A stretch of DNA of 64,000 nt, taken from the NCBI GenBank assembly GCA_024123915.1, contig CP099650.1, positions 1,364,001 to 1,428,000 of the forward strand. The letters are read 5' to 3'. Shown here in pieces: positions 44,044 through 53,482 of this stretch. Below the pieces are notes generated by a model that had not been told where the DNA came from, searched no databases, and was given only the letters and a program-made list of their open reading frames with translations. Source of the stretch: Oxalobacteraceae bacterium OTU3CAMAD1. GTDB taxonomy: Bacteria; Pseudomonadota; Gammaproteobacteria; Burkholderiales; Burkholderiaceae_D. How positions within the stretch are numbered: position 1 is the stretch's first letter; every line of letters begins with the position of its first letter. Position numbers and translations under genes: made by a program.

Positions 44044-46560
44044 ATGGGGGCGGGCCGTCATTGGACAACCTACATGAGTGACCAATGCGGGGGCATAAGC
44101 CTCGGTACATCAGGATGGGGGGATTGGACGATTGTCCGATCGCCCTTCCATGTCGAGGTGCAGGAATTCAGCCTGAATGTTTGTTATTTTAGAGGCATGA
44201 CGGGGGATATTTCTTGCAAGCTCGCGATCGTCAACCTTCAGCCGATCTCGCTCAAACTCACTCTTCCTAGCACCGTTTTAGAAGGCGAATTGCCGCAGGG
44301 AGAAATTGACTTAGACGGCCTGTTGGAATATTTGCTGCCGGGCCATAAACCTTTGCCAGCGTTTTTACCCAATCTGCCTTTGCCGGCAATTAAAGTGAAG
44401 GCTAACTTCGCGCGATCGATCTACACGCTCGAGGCTTATATCGGTGAGATTGACATGAAGTACGCGGGCACGATCGAGAAAACGATCCTGCTGGCTACGG
44501 TGGAGGAAGGAAAGAAGCCGACTGTGTGCTTTATAGGCACCTATCATCCGCCGCTTCCGGCAAAAAGCTTTCCTTGCCGATACTGCTACCCGTTCGACGA
44601 AATCTGCGACGACATCGGCCAAACCTGCAGGCCGATTCCGCCGCCGCCTCCTCCGCCACCGCCAACACCGCCTCCATCTCCGCCGCCGCCTCATTTACCA
44701 CCCGATCCAACGACGAGGGAAATCATCGATTGGGTCGCGAGGATAATAACCGGCGGTGCCTCGGTTCTGGCGGCTGTTTGGGCCAGCTCAAAACTTTTCT
44801 TAAATCCTGTCGCCGTCACCAGCGGCGTTTTCGCCGGATGGGCCGCAAGTCCGTCGGCGGTAGAGCTCACCCAGCTGACTGAAGCGCTCGAAACAGCATA
44901 CTCTGAGACCTATCAGGGCGAAGCGGGAGAGCTCGTTGCAGATATCTACTCAGCCAGCATTGCTCAATTGCATAGTCCGGTCACGCTTGACGCGATGGCT
45001 ATAGCTCTCTCTGGTGGAAGCCTTTTCACCGCTAATCAAGTCATTGAAGCCCTAGACGCGAGCTACAGTCCATCAATACAGAAGATGGCGTCTGCCCTGG
45101 CCGCGTCTTCGTTTTCCAGCGGTCAAATTGCCAGGGCCCTCAGGTTCAAATACCCCGACCAAACGATGAAGGCGACCGACATGTACGATTATCTCGCCCA
45201 GGCCTATTATTCTTCTGCACTAACCGCACAACAGATGGCCAATGCGCTCGCCTACGCGTACGGCCCCATCGAAGTTGCACCGGTACTCCGCAATCACTAC
45301 CCAGCAGAGACGATTACTGCCTCAGAGATGGCGGCGCTGCTGCTAACGGCTTACGCCGACGCTGGCTCTCCTGTTGACTTGACCAGTCTCGCTAGCGCGC
45401 TAGCGGCCACGCCTTACCAGGCAGCGCAAGTCGCTCTTGTACTCAAGGCGCAATATCCCACCGAAGCCGGCTCGGCACACCAACTGGTTGCGTTGCTATG
45501 CCTGGCCTATGTCGAACCGCCTATCTCTCTAGGCGACACTCTAGATGCATTGGTTGTCTGCGGCTTTAACGCCTACGACATGGCACCTGCTGTGCAACCT
45601 CCCTTCCTGCCGACCTCGCAGGCATTGGGCCTCGCCCTCAAGAATGCGATGCGCACAATCCCGCCATCGGCGACGCAGATGGGGGCGGCCTTGAACGCAG
45701 CGGGCTACAACTCCGGCCTCACCGCCCAAGGTGTCTTGGCCGCAGTCCCAAGCACCTCCGTTGGCGTCATGGCCGCAGTGCTGTTACTGTTATCCGACGC
45801 GACCATGGTGCCGGCGCTATCTGTGGCAGGCGCTTGCAAGGTGGCTGGAGATGGTCTGGACGCTACCGCGATAAAGGTGGTGTCCACGGTCCCAAGTGTG
45901 CCGGAAGATGTACTCGCAGTGGCGTTAGACGCCGTGTTTACCCCACCCAACCTTTCGCTGGGCGACGTGCTTGCTCCTCTACCCAAAGTGTACGCGCAGC
46001 CAAACGCAACACTTATAGCGCAGGGCTCCCTGGCCGCGTTCCCCGAGACGTCCGAAAGCGGCTTGGTCGCGGCGCTGACCAATGCCTTCCAAACCTCAGC
46101 CAAACCTATCGACTCCCAAATTGCGTTGACCGCCGTCAGAGATGCGTTCAACTTTATCGGCAAGCCGCTCACCTTACCTCCGCCACTCAATCCGAAATCA
46201 GGCTTTTTCATTGATTCGGTCAGGCATGAATCGTGGTCAAGTAAAAGCCCGTTATCTATGCCGGCGTTTAGCGCGACAGGAGGTGTTGGGCCTCTGTTGT
46301 GGCTATTGGATGGAACCCAACGTTTTCCCCGGGTACTTCGTTTATCGTTGTCGACCAGCGGCGTTCTTACAATAGCTGTCTCAGGCGATTCGACTGTAGC
46401 CTGCTTTTTTAATGTAGTCGTGCTGGATGCCAATAATTACACAGCGGTACAAAGGATGCGTTTGAGAGTTTACCCCGATGTTAGAGATTCAGTGACGGGA
46501 GTGTTAGCCATGATCGTTAGTGTCCCAGAAGTTCCAGTCGGAGTGAACACCGCTGGTTAA
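44044..46560 (+). CDS. Large modular protein: beta domain, polyproline hinge, helical repeats, Ig-like C-terminus
   Basis: 838 residues from ATG 44044, or 828 from ATG 44074 (MSDQCGGISLGTSGWGDW). The N-terminal about 195 residues are beta-rich. A proline-rich hinge (about 198-222) is followed by a hydrophobic helix-like segment. About 450 residues of imperfect repeats of roughly 30 residues come next, of the form (M/L)A.AL..AY....VA..L...YP..T.TA, rich in Ala and Leu. The last 90 residues (FSATGGVGPLLWLLDG..., VVVLDANNYTAVQRMRLRVYP) resemble a putative Ig (He_PIG) domain. There is no signal peptide. A surface, adhesive or toxin-like role is possible, but I do not recognise the family. Confidence 0.65.
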   Translation: MGAGRHWTTYMSDQCGGISLGTSGWGDWTIVRSPFHVEVQEFSLNVCYFRGMTGDISCKLAIVNLQPISLKLTLPSTVLEGELPQGEIDLDGLLEYLLPGHKPLPAFLPNLPLPAIKVKANFARSIYTLEAYIGEIDMKYAGTIEKTILLATVEEGKKPTVCFIGTYHPPLPAKSFPCRYCYPFDEICDDIGQTCRPIPPPPPPPPPTPPPSPPPPHLPPDPTTREIIDWVARIITGGASVLAAVWASSKLFLNPVAVTSGVFAGWAASPSAVELTQLTEALETAYSETYQGEAGELVADIYSASIAQLHSPVTLDAMAIALSGGSLFTANQVIEALDASYSPSIQKMASALAASSFSSGQIARALRFKYPDQTMKATDMYDYLAQAYYSSALTAQQMANALAYAYGPIEVAPVLRNHYPAETITASEMAALLLTAYADAGSPVDLTSLASALAATPYQAAQVALVLKAQYPTEAGSAHQLVALLCLAYVEPPISLGDTLDALVVCGFNAYDMAPAVQPPFLPTSQALGLALKNAMRTIPPSATQMGAALNAAGYNSGLTAQGVLAAVPSTSVGVMAAVLLLLSDATMVPALSVAGACKVAGDGLDATAIKVVSTVPSVPEDVLAVALDAVFTPPNLSLGDVLAPLPKVYAQPNATLIAQGSLAAFPETSESGLVAALTNAFQTSAKPIDSQIALTAVRDAFNFIGKPLTLPPPLNPKSGFFIDSVRHESWSSKSPLSMPAFSATGGVGPLLWLLDGTQRFPRVLRLSLSTSGVLTIAVSGDSTVACFFNVVVLDANNYTAVQRMRLRVYPDVRDSVTGVLAMIVSVPEVPVGVNTAG

Positions 46561-46640
46561 ATTTTGGGATACTAATAGGCAGGATAGGGAGTTTCATTGA
46601 CCGTTAAAGTCTAATTGGGTTACCTGATCATCCGGTCAAC

Positions 46641-46740
46641 CTACGTGATCCATTCTGATTCGTGCTCGCTGCCTGCTTCTTGGACCATGCGCACCGCGCG
46701 CTCGATCACTCCAGGGGAATATCGGATGATTTCTTCATGG
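46641..46740 (-). pseudogene. IS3-family OrfA remnant
   Basis: The minus strand reads EEIIRYSPGVIERAVRMVQEAGSEHESEW and then a stop. This matches the N-terminal helix-turn-helix of IS3-type OrfA proteins (RYSPEVRERAVRMV..). Nothing of OrfB remains nearby. Confidence 0.65.
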
Positions 46741-46829
46741 TGGTTCCATTTTCTCAAACGTTGGCGCCTCCTTCAAACCCGGGGCGACTCACCGGTTCGT
46801 AGCGCGACGATTTTCACACATCGCTCCGC

Positions 46830-47440
46830 AGGTTGTCGGGTACCCACAGCTCGGCGCAGCTGCCGAAGCAGGTGAGCACCCGCACGTGGTTGCCTATACA
46901 TCCGGTAGTTGCTGGCTCCAGGTCGTCTCGAGGTAGGTGTATTTCGACGCTCCCAGCACGGCCACGAACACCCAGGCGCTGCGGATTTTGCTGCCGCCGT
47001 CGGTCACGCGGAAGGTCTGGCCGGCGTAGTCCATGCGCAGGCACTCATCCGGCGATTGGGTTTGTCGCATCGACGTCGCCAGTTGCTGGCACCAGCAGCG
47101 GTAGTAGTCGCAGAGCGCGCTTTACCGGTAGCCTTCCGGTTGCTTGGCGCTGTACTCCTGCCCCAGCAACTCCAGCGTCAAGCCCTTGCGGCGCAGTTCG
47201 TTATGCACGGTCGCCAGGCCGGCGCGGGACGCTGCACCGAGGAAGGGTCGCTCGCTGGAAACAGCAGTCGTTCCAGGGCCGGTCGTCGCAATCGGATCGC
47301 AACGGCGACGACGGCCAGCTTGGCGCGAGCCACATAGTTGGACATGGTGGAAGGAGAAACGTTGATGACGGGGGGATTTCCTGCTCGGCGCGGTCGTGCT
47401 CTAATGCAGCGCCGGACTTCGTGGACTGTGCGCATGGATA
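46830..47440 (-). pseudogene. IS21-family IstA transposase remnant
   Basis: Minus-strand pieces in several frames match IstA: MRTVHEVRRCI, then SPSTMSNYVARAKLA, then ERLLFPA, then DECLRMDYAGQTFRVTDGGSKIR, then VFVAVLGASKYTYLETTW. Frameshifts and a truncated C-terminus show it is inactive. istB is absent. Confidence 0.72.
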
Positions 47441-47915
47441 ACCTTTATTTGTCAAGCAACGCTCCGGATAAAAGTCCGGCAGGTTTGCCACAGTTATCCC
47501 CTTGCCGTTGGCCCACTTCAGGCCCCTTCAAACGGTCCAGTTCGGAGCGGGACCAGTGTCAAGTTTGCCGTGGAACTGGTTGTCCAGTTTGGCGCGGAAA
47601 ACGCACTATCCCTGAATCTTGCAGTGTTGTGTCTCGTTTTAGGTACAAACATCTGACGGACATTCTTGATCAAGAAAAAACGCCGTGAGCCATTTACCTA
47701 GTTGACGTCAATGTGTGCTCAGCTTCTTTCTGTAATTGGATTTTCGCTAGACAGGATGCGTAGAGCAGTTATTTAGGTATTTCGAATGGTTTTGGATAAG
47801 TTTTTTTATTTTATTTTTATGATTTGTTCGGACTAAGTATTTGATTTTTAAAAGAAAAAAATTCCACAAAAATTAGAGTATCGACTACATTAGAGTGTGA
47901 ATAAATTGTGGGGCC
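47441..47915. other. IS21-like end and A/T-rich promoter region
   Basis: 47510-47620 carries GTGTCAAGTTTGCCG and GTTGTCCAGTTTGGCG, repeated motifs of the kind found at IS21 ends. From 47700 the DNA is very A/T rich (runs of T and A near 47800-47870) and probably contains the promoter of the XRE gene at 47916. No gene was found. Confidence 0.4.
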
Positions 47916-48290
47916 ATGATGCCATTAAGCGCAGTTAGGGAACCGCCAGGCCGCATGCTCAGAGCACATCGACGCAGGCTGGATCTGACACTACGTGAGG
48001 TGGCAGAAGAGATTGGCTGTAGCTTGAGTTATCTCTCCAAGTTGGAGAGTGGCCAAGCATTCCCGAAGCGAACAGCGATGCTTCTGAAGATGGCTGATGT
48101 ACTGAGGCTGGATGGGCGTGAGCGTGAGGCATTGGCCGAAGCAGCGCGGTACGCGGAGGGAGCGCTGCATGTTCCTAGTGGAGTCGACCCACGACGATAT
48201 GAGCTTGCTCATCGGATGATATCGGCGCTTCCAGATTTGTCAGAGCAAACCCTTGACTCGATTGAACAACTATTACTGGAGGAAAAATGA
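47916..48290 (+). CDS. XRE-family transcriptional regulator upstream of the recombinase operon
   Basis: A 124-residue protein with an N-terminal HTH_XRE domain: GRMLRAHRRRLDLTLREVAEEIGCSLSYLSKLESGQAFPKRTAMLLKMADVL. A helical C-terminal part of about 50 residues follows, ending EQTLDSIEQLLLEEK. It may start at either of two adjacent ATGs (47916 or 47919) after GTGGGG. It lies 310 bases before the recombinase genes on the same strand, so it is a good candidate controller of island mobility. Confidence 0.83.
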   Translation: MMPLSAVREPPGRMLRAHRRRLDLTLREVAEEIGCSLSYLSKLESGQAFPKRTAMLLKMADVLRLDGREREALAEAARYAEGALHVPSGVDPRRYELAHRMISALPDLSEQTLDSIEQLLLEEK

Positions 48291-48338
48291 TGCCCTAACT
48301 GACTGTCCCAATCAGAAATTTCTAGGGCAAAAACACAA

Positions 48339-48364
48339 AAGGCCACGTTTCCAGACGTGGCCTT
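48339..48364 (+). terminator. Hairpin after the XRE gene, probable terminator
   Basis: AAGGCCACGT and ACGTGGCCTT form perfect 10-base arms around a TTCCAG loop, with an A run before and TTCT after. It would stop transcription of the regulator before the recombinase operon. Confidence 0.6.
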
Positions 48365-48599
48365 CTGATAGCGCACAATGTGCACAGTGAATCTCTCTTT
48401 GAATCACTGTACGACTACCAACGAGGGCTGTCAAGTCGCTTGGTAGTGCGCCTATGTTTTTGCCTCCAATTCGTCTCTTTTTTCAACGACTGCAAGCCGC
48501 CAAGGTCCAGCTACGTCTAGTGCTTTCTCGCTACGCGAAGAAGCAGCTTGCCACGGTGAACTAACGTCGTTGCCCAAATCGAATTCTACTGGAGGAGTG
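48365..48599. promoter_or_regulatory. Leader region of the recombinase operon with small inverted repeats
   Basis: It contains GTGCACATTGTGCGC-like symmetry at 48372-48386, CAGTGA...TCACTG at 48386-48411 and CTACCAA...TTGGTAG at 48415-48446. Repeated small dyads upstream of the operon may be regulator or recombinase sites. No frame is coding here. Confidence 0.4.
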
Positions 48600-50714
48600 A
48601 TGCGTCTCGAATTTTTGCCGCAGAAAATATCTGCTTATTTGGTAAATCCTAATCGAAAACATGAGCACGTCGTAGATCTCAACTCGTACCTTTTCCTGCC
48701 ACCCATCCAAGCCAGACCATTGTTAGAGGTCACGAAAGATAGGATAGAAGGCAAGCGATACAAAACCCAGGCAGGCTACTTACGTTGCTCTGTAGGAGTC
48801 TTCGGGCACTATATCGTGGCGAGGAAGATTACTAGCCTTCCCGTCCATTTCCAAGAGTGGCAGCACCTCGTTATTGATCTGCACATCTGGTACCTCAGCA
48901 CCGCTCGTTACACAGCAACACTAGTGACGCGTACGCGGTCATGGGACCAAACAATGTCTTGCTGGCTCGCCTTCCTCGGGGACGAGGGGCTCTTGCCGTC
49001 TGGTCTGACGATTCCAAAATCGGGGTTGCCAAGGCGAGTCGTGGATCATGGCTCGCCTAGGTGGCCCCGAAGTTTGGGGGATGCTCCGGCTACGACAACT
49101 CAGAGCACGCCAATAGGTCGAACGATGTACGGACCTATTTTTTGGACCACGGACGGCGACGCTTTAGAAAAAATTCAACAGATAATGGCTAGTCGTGACG
49201 AAACGCTTGCGAAGCTACTCCACGATTATCTGGTTCGATCCGTGCGTGACTACCGCACCGGTCGAAACCTGATTCGCGGCAAGCAAGCATGGATAAAAAA
49301 TTGCGAGTCGATGCAAGCCTGGAAGCCTGAAGACGATGAAATAGGAAGCATCGGAGGATATCGTCCTGAGCTGGTCACACACCCATCTGTTCCAGGCAGC
49401 GTTGCCAACACTGTCGCAGTTCTGTCGCTGATCTTGAAGACATCGGCGGACGTTGACTGCCTGTCTGCGAAAGCGCTGCAAGTCCACCCCGCCTTTCATA
49501 CCCGGTTTGCTCACAAACGAAGTGCGATAGCGCTACAGCAAATACGCTCAATGAGCGCACTCACCGACCACCAGTTTGAAGCGCAGACAGCGTTGACATT
49601 GTTCATGCGATTTGTGGGAGTGCTGAGTCCCCTAGATATCGCTGTGGCTTGCGCAATTCTCATCAGAGAGCATCCAAATTTTAATCCCGAGTCGCTTATT
49701 ACTGCACGAATTTTGAACGCAAGAGGAAGGTCATACTTGCACACAACAGATCACGGGCGCGGACAGATCTTCAGCGTGGACAAACCTCGTGCCGGGTGTC
49801 GAAAATATGCAGTGCTCTCACCGTTGTCGGTAAAAGTGCTAAAGCACGTTCTACGTTGTACAGACCCTGTGCGCAACTTACTCAAAGCGAGTGGTTCCAA
49901 ATTCTGGCGGCATCTATTTGTAGGCAGCGCTGGGCGTGAGCTGGGGCATCTCGAAGTAAGCGCGAAACAGCTGAACGGCAGTACTAAGTACTCGCTGTGC
50001 CGTTATTATCCGGAGCTCGAAGAAAGTGGTCTCGTGCAGGGGACGCTAGACTTCGCAAAACTTCGGGCCACGGTCGGCATGCTGACATGGTTTGAGACAG
50101 GTTCGTTAACGCTCGTTTCGCGTAAGCTCGGGAACTCCTACCGAGTAGCACTGGAAAACTATATACCCAAGGAGATTCGTCGGCTGTGGAACGAGCGAGT
50201 CATACGCCGCTTTCAAAACATTTTGATTCTGCTGGCCAGCGCCGATCGCGAACACAACATTCGCTTAAGTGACATCGCCACGATACAGGACTTGAACAGC
50301 TTCCTTGCTCAGCTAACGTACGATTTTGCTCCTGGAAGCTCCGTAATCGCTGATGAGATCGAGCGGAAGTACGGCGGGCGTTTCCGTATATCTTTGGACG
50401 CAACCTCATCTGAGATCAAGACCAATAATGAAATCCTCTCTGTCGTCATTAGTGAGGAAACGCTGAGCTATCTATACCTGAAGCGACTGAACTGGGAGCT
50501 TGGGAACGATGGGGGTGGAGTACCCGACTGCTTGGTTGACTTAGCCAAGCTTCTGAACTTCATCGCATTGAGGCCTGACGTCGCGGAAAGGATGCTCGGG
50601 GTTATCTGCGGTGCCCAGCTACGGCACGCCCATATCTCGACGGTTGAGAAAATGACGGTAGATCGGAGTTCCTCACTCGCGCAGGAAGTTATTGCGGCAT
50701 GGAGCAAGCCATGA
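48600..50714 (+). CDS. Tyrosine-recombinase-like protein 1 of the island mobility operon
   Basis: About 704 residues from ATG 48600, with GGAGGA just upstream (short spacing; TTG 48570 is the alternative). The C-terminal half resembles a divergent DNA breaking-rejoining domain: LDFAKLRATVGMLTWFETGSLTLVSRKLGNSYRVALENYIP. LRAT, LG and the Tyr of ENYIP stand where H-x-x-R, GH and the nucleophile usually are. The catalytic set is degenerate, so this may be a structural partner and not an active enzyme. Its stop overlaps the start of recombinase 2 (ATGA). It forms a four-gene operon with two other recombinases and a coiled-coil protein. Confidence 0.7.
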   Translation: MRLEFLPQKISAYLVNPNRKHEHVVDLNSYLFLPPIQARPLLEVTKDRIEGKRYKTQAGYLRCSVGVFGHYIVARKITSLPVHFQEWQHLVIDLHIWYLSTARYTATLVTRTRSWDQTMSCWLAFLGDEGLLPSGLTIPKSGLPRRVVDHGSPRWPRSLGDAPATTTQSTPIGRTMYGPIFWTTDGDALEKIQQIMASRDETLAKLLHDYLVRSVRDYRTGRNLIRGKQAWIKNCESMQAWKPEDDEIGSIGGYRPELVTHPSVPGSVANTVAVLSLILKTSADVDCLSAKALQVHPAFHTRFAHKRSAIALQQIRSMSALTDHQFEAQTALTLFMRFVGVLSPLDIAVACAILIREHPNFNPESLITARILNARGRSYLHTTDHGRGQIFSVDKPRAGCRKYAVLSPLSVKVLKHVLRCTDPVRNLLKASGSKFWRHLFVGSAGRELGHLEVSAKQLNGSTKYSLCRYYPELEESGLVQGTLDFAKLRATVGMLTWFETGSLTLVSRKLGNSYRVALENYIPKEIRRLWNERVIRRFQNILILLASADREHNIRLSDIATIQDLNSFLAQLTYDFAPGSSVIADEIERKYGGRFRISLDATSSEIKTNNEILSVVISEETLSYLYLKRLNWELGNDGGGVPDCLVDLAKLLNFIALRPDVAERMLGVICGAQLRHAHISTVEKMTVDRSSSLAQEVIAAWSKP

Positions 50715-52894
50715 AGTTCGCTGACAAAAAACTCACTCAAATTCATCCCGAAATAAACACAACGCTAACTCAGCATGAGTTGGCAGCGATCAGGCATATA
50801 GCAGCAGGCTACGTACGTCTAGTTCAGCCGTTTGATGAAGAGCAGAAGCCGAGCTGGTTGATAGTAGAGTGGGATGAAGCGAACTGGAAAACTACAGATG
50901 GAAAGCGAACGCGGTATGTGGGAGGGTGTTGGATAGGGACGCTCGATATTTGTTGGCAATATACGCTGCCTAACGGCTCGTGTTTGACCGATCCTGCCAA
51001 CAAGCTTATGTTGGAAACTTGTAAAAAAGCAGCGGCGCGTCATCGTGACGGTTTTGGTGGAAATAAGCTGCCAGCGCTCACAACTTGGAGGCACTTTTGC
51101 TACACACTGAAATCGCTCGCTGGGTGGTTGTTTCTACAAGAGACCCGATTCTCTCCGAAAACGTCCGCCTTTTCGTTACTTGATCAATCGAGTTTGCGAG
51201 AGTTGTTCGTGCAGATAGGGAAAGGAGGATGGACTGAAGCGAATAGGCTGATCGAGCGGTGCATGGAGCAGTTCTATATCAACACGTTTAGAGAACCCTA
51301 TTCGAATACATGGGACTTAACCAAGCCCTTGCCTGACGATGTAGTAGAGCCAATATGTGCTTGGCTTAAGCATCAGGACGCTTACGGCCGTAAGTCACGC
51401 GGCCTCATCTCGCGAGGATTTTTGTCCAAACTAATTGGGGCGGATAGGGAAGCGCTCGGAGGGGCGTCAGACAAATTTTCGGCATTTCTGCGTCAGTTCG
51501 AGCCGCAGGTTCGGTCGTCCAGACGCCTTTTGACAAATTCCTCGACACGGCGAGAGTTTCCTAGCCACCGGACGAAGACAATCGACATGGCATTGTCGAG
51601 AGCAGTATCGTTTGGTGGAGCCAAATTTCTAGCTCGCGAAATCGGTGTTCTTCAGAGGCTTCACCATCTGCTACCCGACCAGATCTTCAAACCGAGTTCA
51701 ATAAAGATTGGAGAGTTGAAGAGTTTGGCGAAGATATACTCGGAGGATGTCAAACGCACACCATTCATGCCTGTTGATATTGGAATGCGCTATCTTGATG
51801 AAGCCCTTTTTTGGGTCGACAAATATGGTGATGCTCTGATCGATCACTTCCTCCTTGCCATGGAAACGGTGATTAACGCGTGCGAACCGTACTCAGTCAA
51901 AAAGTCGGCGAGAGGGGCGAAGGTAGAAACGTTGATGAGTCAACTCCATATCCCCGAGGAGCTTGCGAATGTTTCCTCCGGCTTCAGCCGGATATCTTCC
52001 AATCAACGTTCCTTCGATTTCGATCGGCGACGAAAAAGTCCGACGCTGCACGAGGCTCTGGAGACTCTGATAGGGGCGATTGTCGTGGTGATTTCGACGC
52101 TCAAGCCTACCAGGATTTCCGAGATTACTAGCCTCGACCGCGATTGTCTTAGCTTCAATGGTCACTACTTCGTAAACTTTGGTTTAGCTAAGCGCACAGC
52201 GGTCGGTTTGCGTGCCACGCATGGTGCACCTATTCCAGCAATCGCAGCGAAGGCGATCAAGCAGCTGCAGAAGCTCAGTATTGGCTTGGACAGACAATGT
52301 AATGAGCGAGACGATTACTATCGCACAAAGCTGTTTGTCCTTCCAAGCAGGTATTTTGGCGAACGAAAAGTGATCCATCCACGTCTTCTTGATCGCTATT
52401 TGGATATTTTTTGTGACCATGTAAATTTGGATCCGGATGAGCGGGGGAGAAGATGGTATGTCCGCGTTCACGAGTTGCGTAAGTGGACTTTGCTACTACT
52501 TTTTTGGAGTGGACAGGAGGCCGTACTGGACGCGGCTAGTGAGCTCGCTGGGCACACCAATCACGAGCATCTTAAAGCCTACATCGCTCTAGAATTCCCA
52601 GGTGAGACAAGGTCGAGCTTGGAAGCTTTGTATGTGGCCGATAGGTTGCTTACTCGGACAGGATTTGATGATGGCGAAGAAGTGTTCCACGAGTTACATC
52701 GGAGGGTGCTTGAAAATTTCAATGTTGGTTTTATCGATTTAATTCCTGAAAGAGAGCTGCAGACTTACGTACGGGCCCTCGCGCAGCAGGCAGAATTTCA
52801 CGTCGAGCCCTTTTACGTTGACGTCGAACATGGGCGTCGCAAACTGCAAATCGCCCTTCGGAAAGGAGCTGGGAAAAATGAATCTCTCAAATAG
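50711..52894 (+). CDS. Tyrosine recombinase 2 of the island mobility operon
   Basis: About 727 residues from ATG 50711 (GGAG 6 bases upstream, 4-base overlap with gene 1). The C-terminal catalytic domain has KPTRISEITSLDRDCL (first Arg), VHELRKWTLLLLFW (His-x-x-Arg replaced by HELRK) and ELAGHTNHEHLKAYIALE (Gly-His and nucleophile Tyr). The N-terminal 400 residues are unusually long compared with phage integrases and probably bind the element ends. It should catalyse strand exchange with recombinase 4 of the operon. Confidence 0.83.
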   Translation: MKFADKKLTQIHPEINTTLTQHELAAIRHIAAGYVRLVQPFDEEQKPSWLIVEWDEANWKTTDGKRTRYVGGCWIGTLDICWQYTLPNGSCLTDPANKLMLETCKKAAARHRDGFGGNKLPALTTWRHFCYTLKSLAGWLFLQETRFSPKTSAFSLLDQSSLRELFVQIGKGGWTEANRLIERCMEQFYINTFREPYSNTWDLTKPLPDDVVEPICAWLKHQDAYGRKSRGLISRGFLSKLIGADREALGGASDKFSAFLRQFEPQVRSSRRLLTNSSTRREFPSHRTKTIDMALSRAVSFGGAKFLAREIGVLQRLHHLLPDQIFKPSSIKIGELKSLAKIYSEDVKRTPFMPVDIGMRYLDEALFWVDKYGDALIDHFLLAMETVINACEPYSVKKSARGAKVETLMSQLHIPEELANVSSGFSRISSNQRSFDFDRRRKSPTLHEALETLIGAIVVVISTLKPTRISEITSLDRDCLSFNGHYFVNFGLAKRTAVGLRATHGAPIPAIAAKAIKQLQKLSIGLDRQCNERDDYYRTKLFVLPSRYFGERKVIHPRLLDRYLDIFCDHVNLDPDERGRRWYVRVHELRKWTLLLLFWSGQEAVLDAASELAGHTNHEHLKAYIALEFPGETRSSLEALYVADRLLTRTGFDDGEEVFHELHRRVLENFNVGFIDLIPERELQTYVRALAQQAEFHVEPFYVDVEHGRRKLQIALRKGAGKNESLK

Positions 52895-53480
52895 TGATGT
52901 GTCTGGCATGAGCCAATGGCAGCGAGCGGTGTACATGCGTCACAAGGCCCTGGAAAAAGCCGGAAAGGATCTGTCCAGAGTTCCTCAGGGCTTCCTTCAG
53001 TCGTGCGAGTCAGCTCAGGCTTTTTCCCTCTACAAAAGCATCGAACTTGAGATAGAACCCCTCGGATCTCGAAACACTCTTTTCAAGCATGCCGATGTTC
53101 TTTTTTGCGATCGCGGCGACTCCGCTACTGAGCATGGCCGGCACTATCTGGAGTCGATGCGGCGAGCGATTTATCAACAATTCAAATTGGCCGGGCGGCA
53201 GTCCCGACGCAGCGCTTCTTCCGAAGGCACGCGACTCCGCAATGAGGTGCGATTGATGAAGGAGCTCTTGAGCGAAACGCAGAAATCCATGCTCGCTCAG
53301 AGCACTGCATACGTCAAACTTCTGCAGGAGCTCGGCTGCATTACCAAGGAATCTCAAATTGGCGAGCCCGGGACACGGCGGCTGTTGAATTTGCTAAACA
53401 GCCACGACGAGATGTTCTCGCATATTTTCGACCCGACCGCTTTTGATGGGGTCCGCCCCAACAACGTAAGAGGAATGTAG
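52878..53480 (+). CDS. Coiled-coil accessory protein of the recombinase operon
   Basis: 200 residues from ATG 52878, which has AGGAG 10 bases upstream and overlaps the end of recombinase 2 by 17 bases. The middle (about 95-160: RNEVRLMKELLSETQKSMLAQSTAYVKLLQELG) is a coiled coil. Size, position and structure recall the TnpC-type accessory of Tn554-like elements, which also encode two recombinases. The similarity is architectural only; no sequence family is recognised. Confidence 0.68.
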   Translation: MNLSNSDVSGMSQWQRAVYMRHKALEKAGKDLSRVPQGFLQSCESAQAFSLYKSIELEIEPLGSRNTLFKHADVLFCDRGDSATEHGRHYLESMRRAIYQQFKLAGRQSRRSASSEGTRLRNEVRLMKELLSETQKSMLAQSTAYVKLLQELGCITKESQIGEPGTRRLLNLLNSHDEMFSHIFDPTAFDGVRPNNVRGM

Positions 53481-53482
53481 GT

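Noticed and set aside
46833..47441. 202-codon plus-strand frame
   Set aside because: Its composition is that of a shadow frame; the minus strand carries recognisable IstA pieces.
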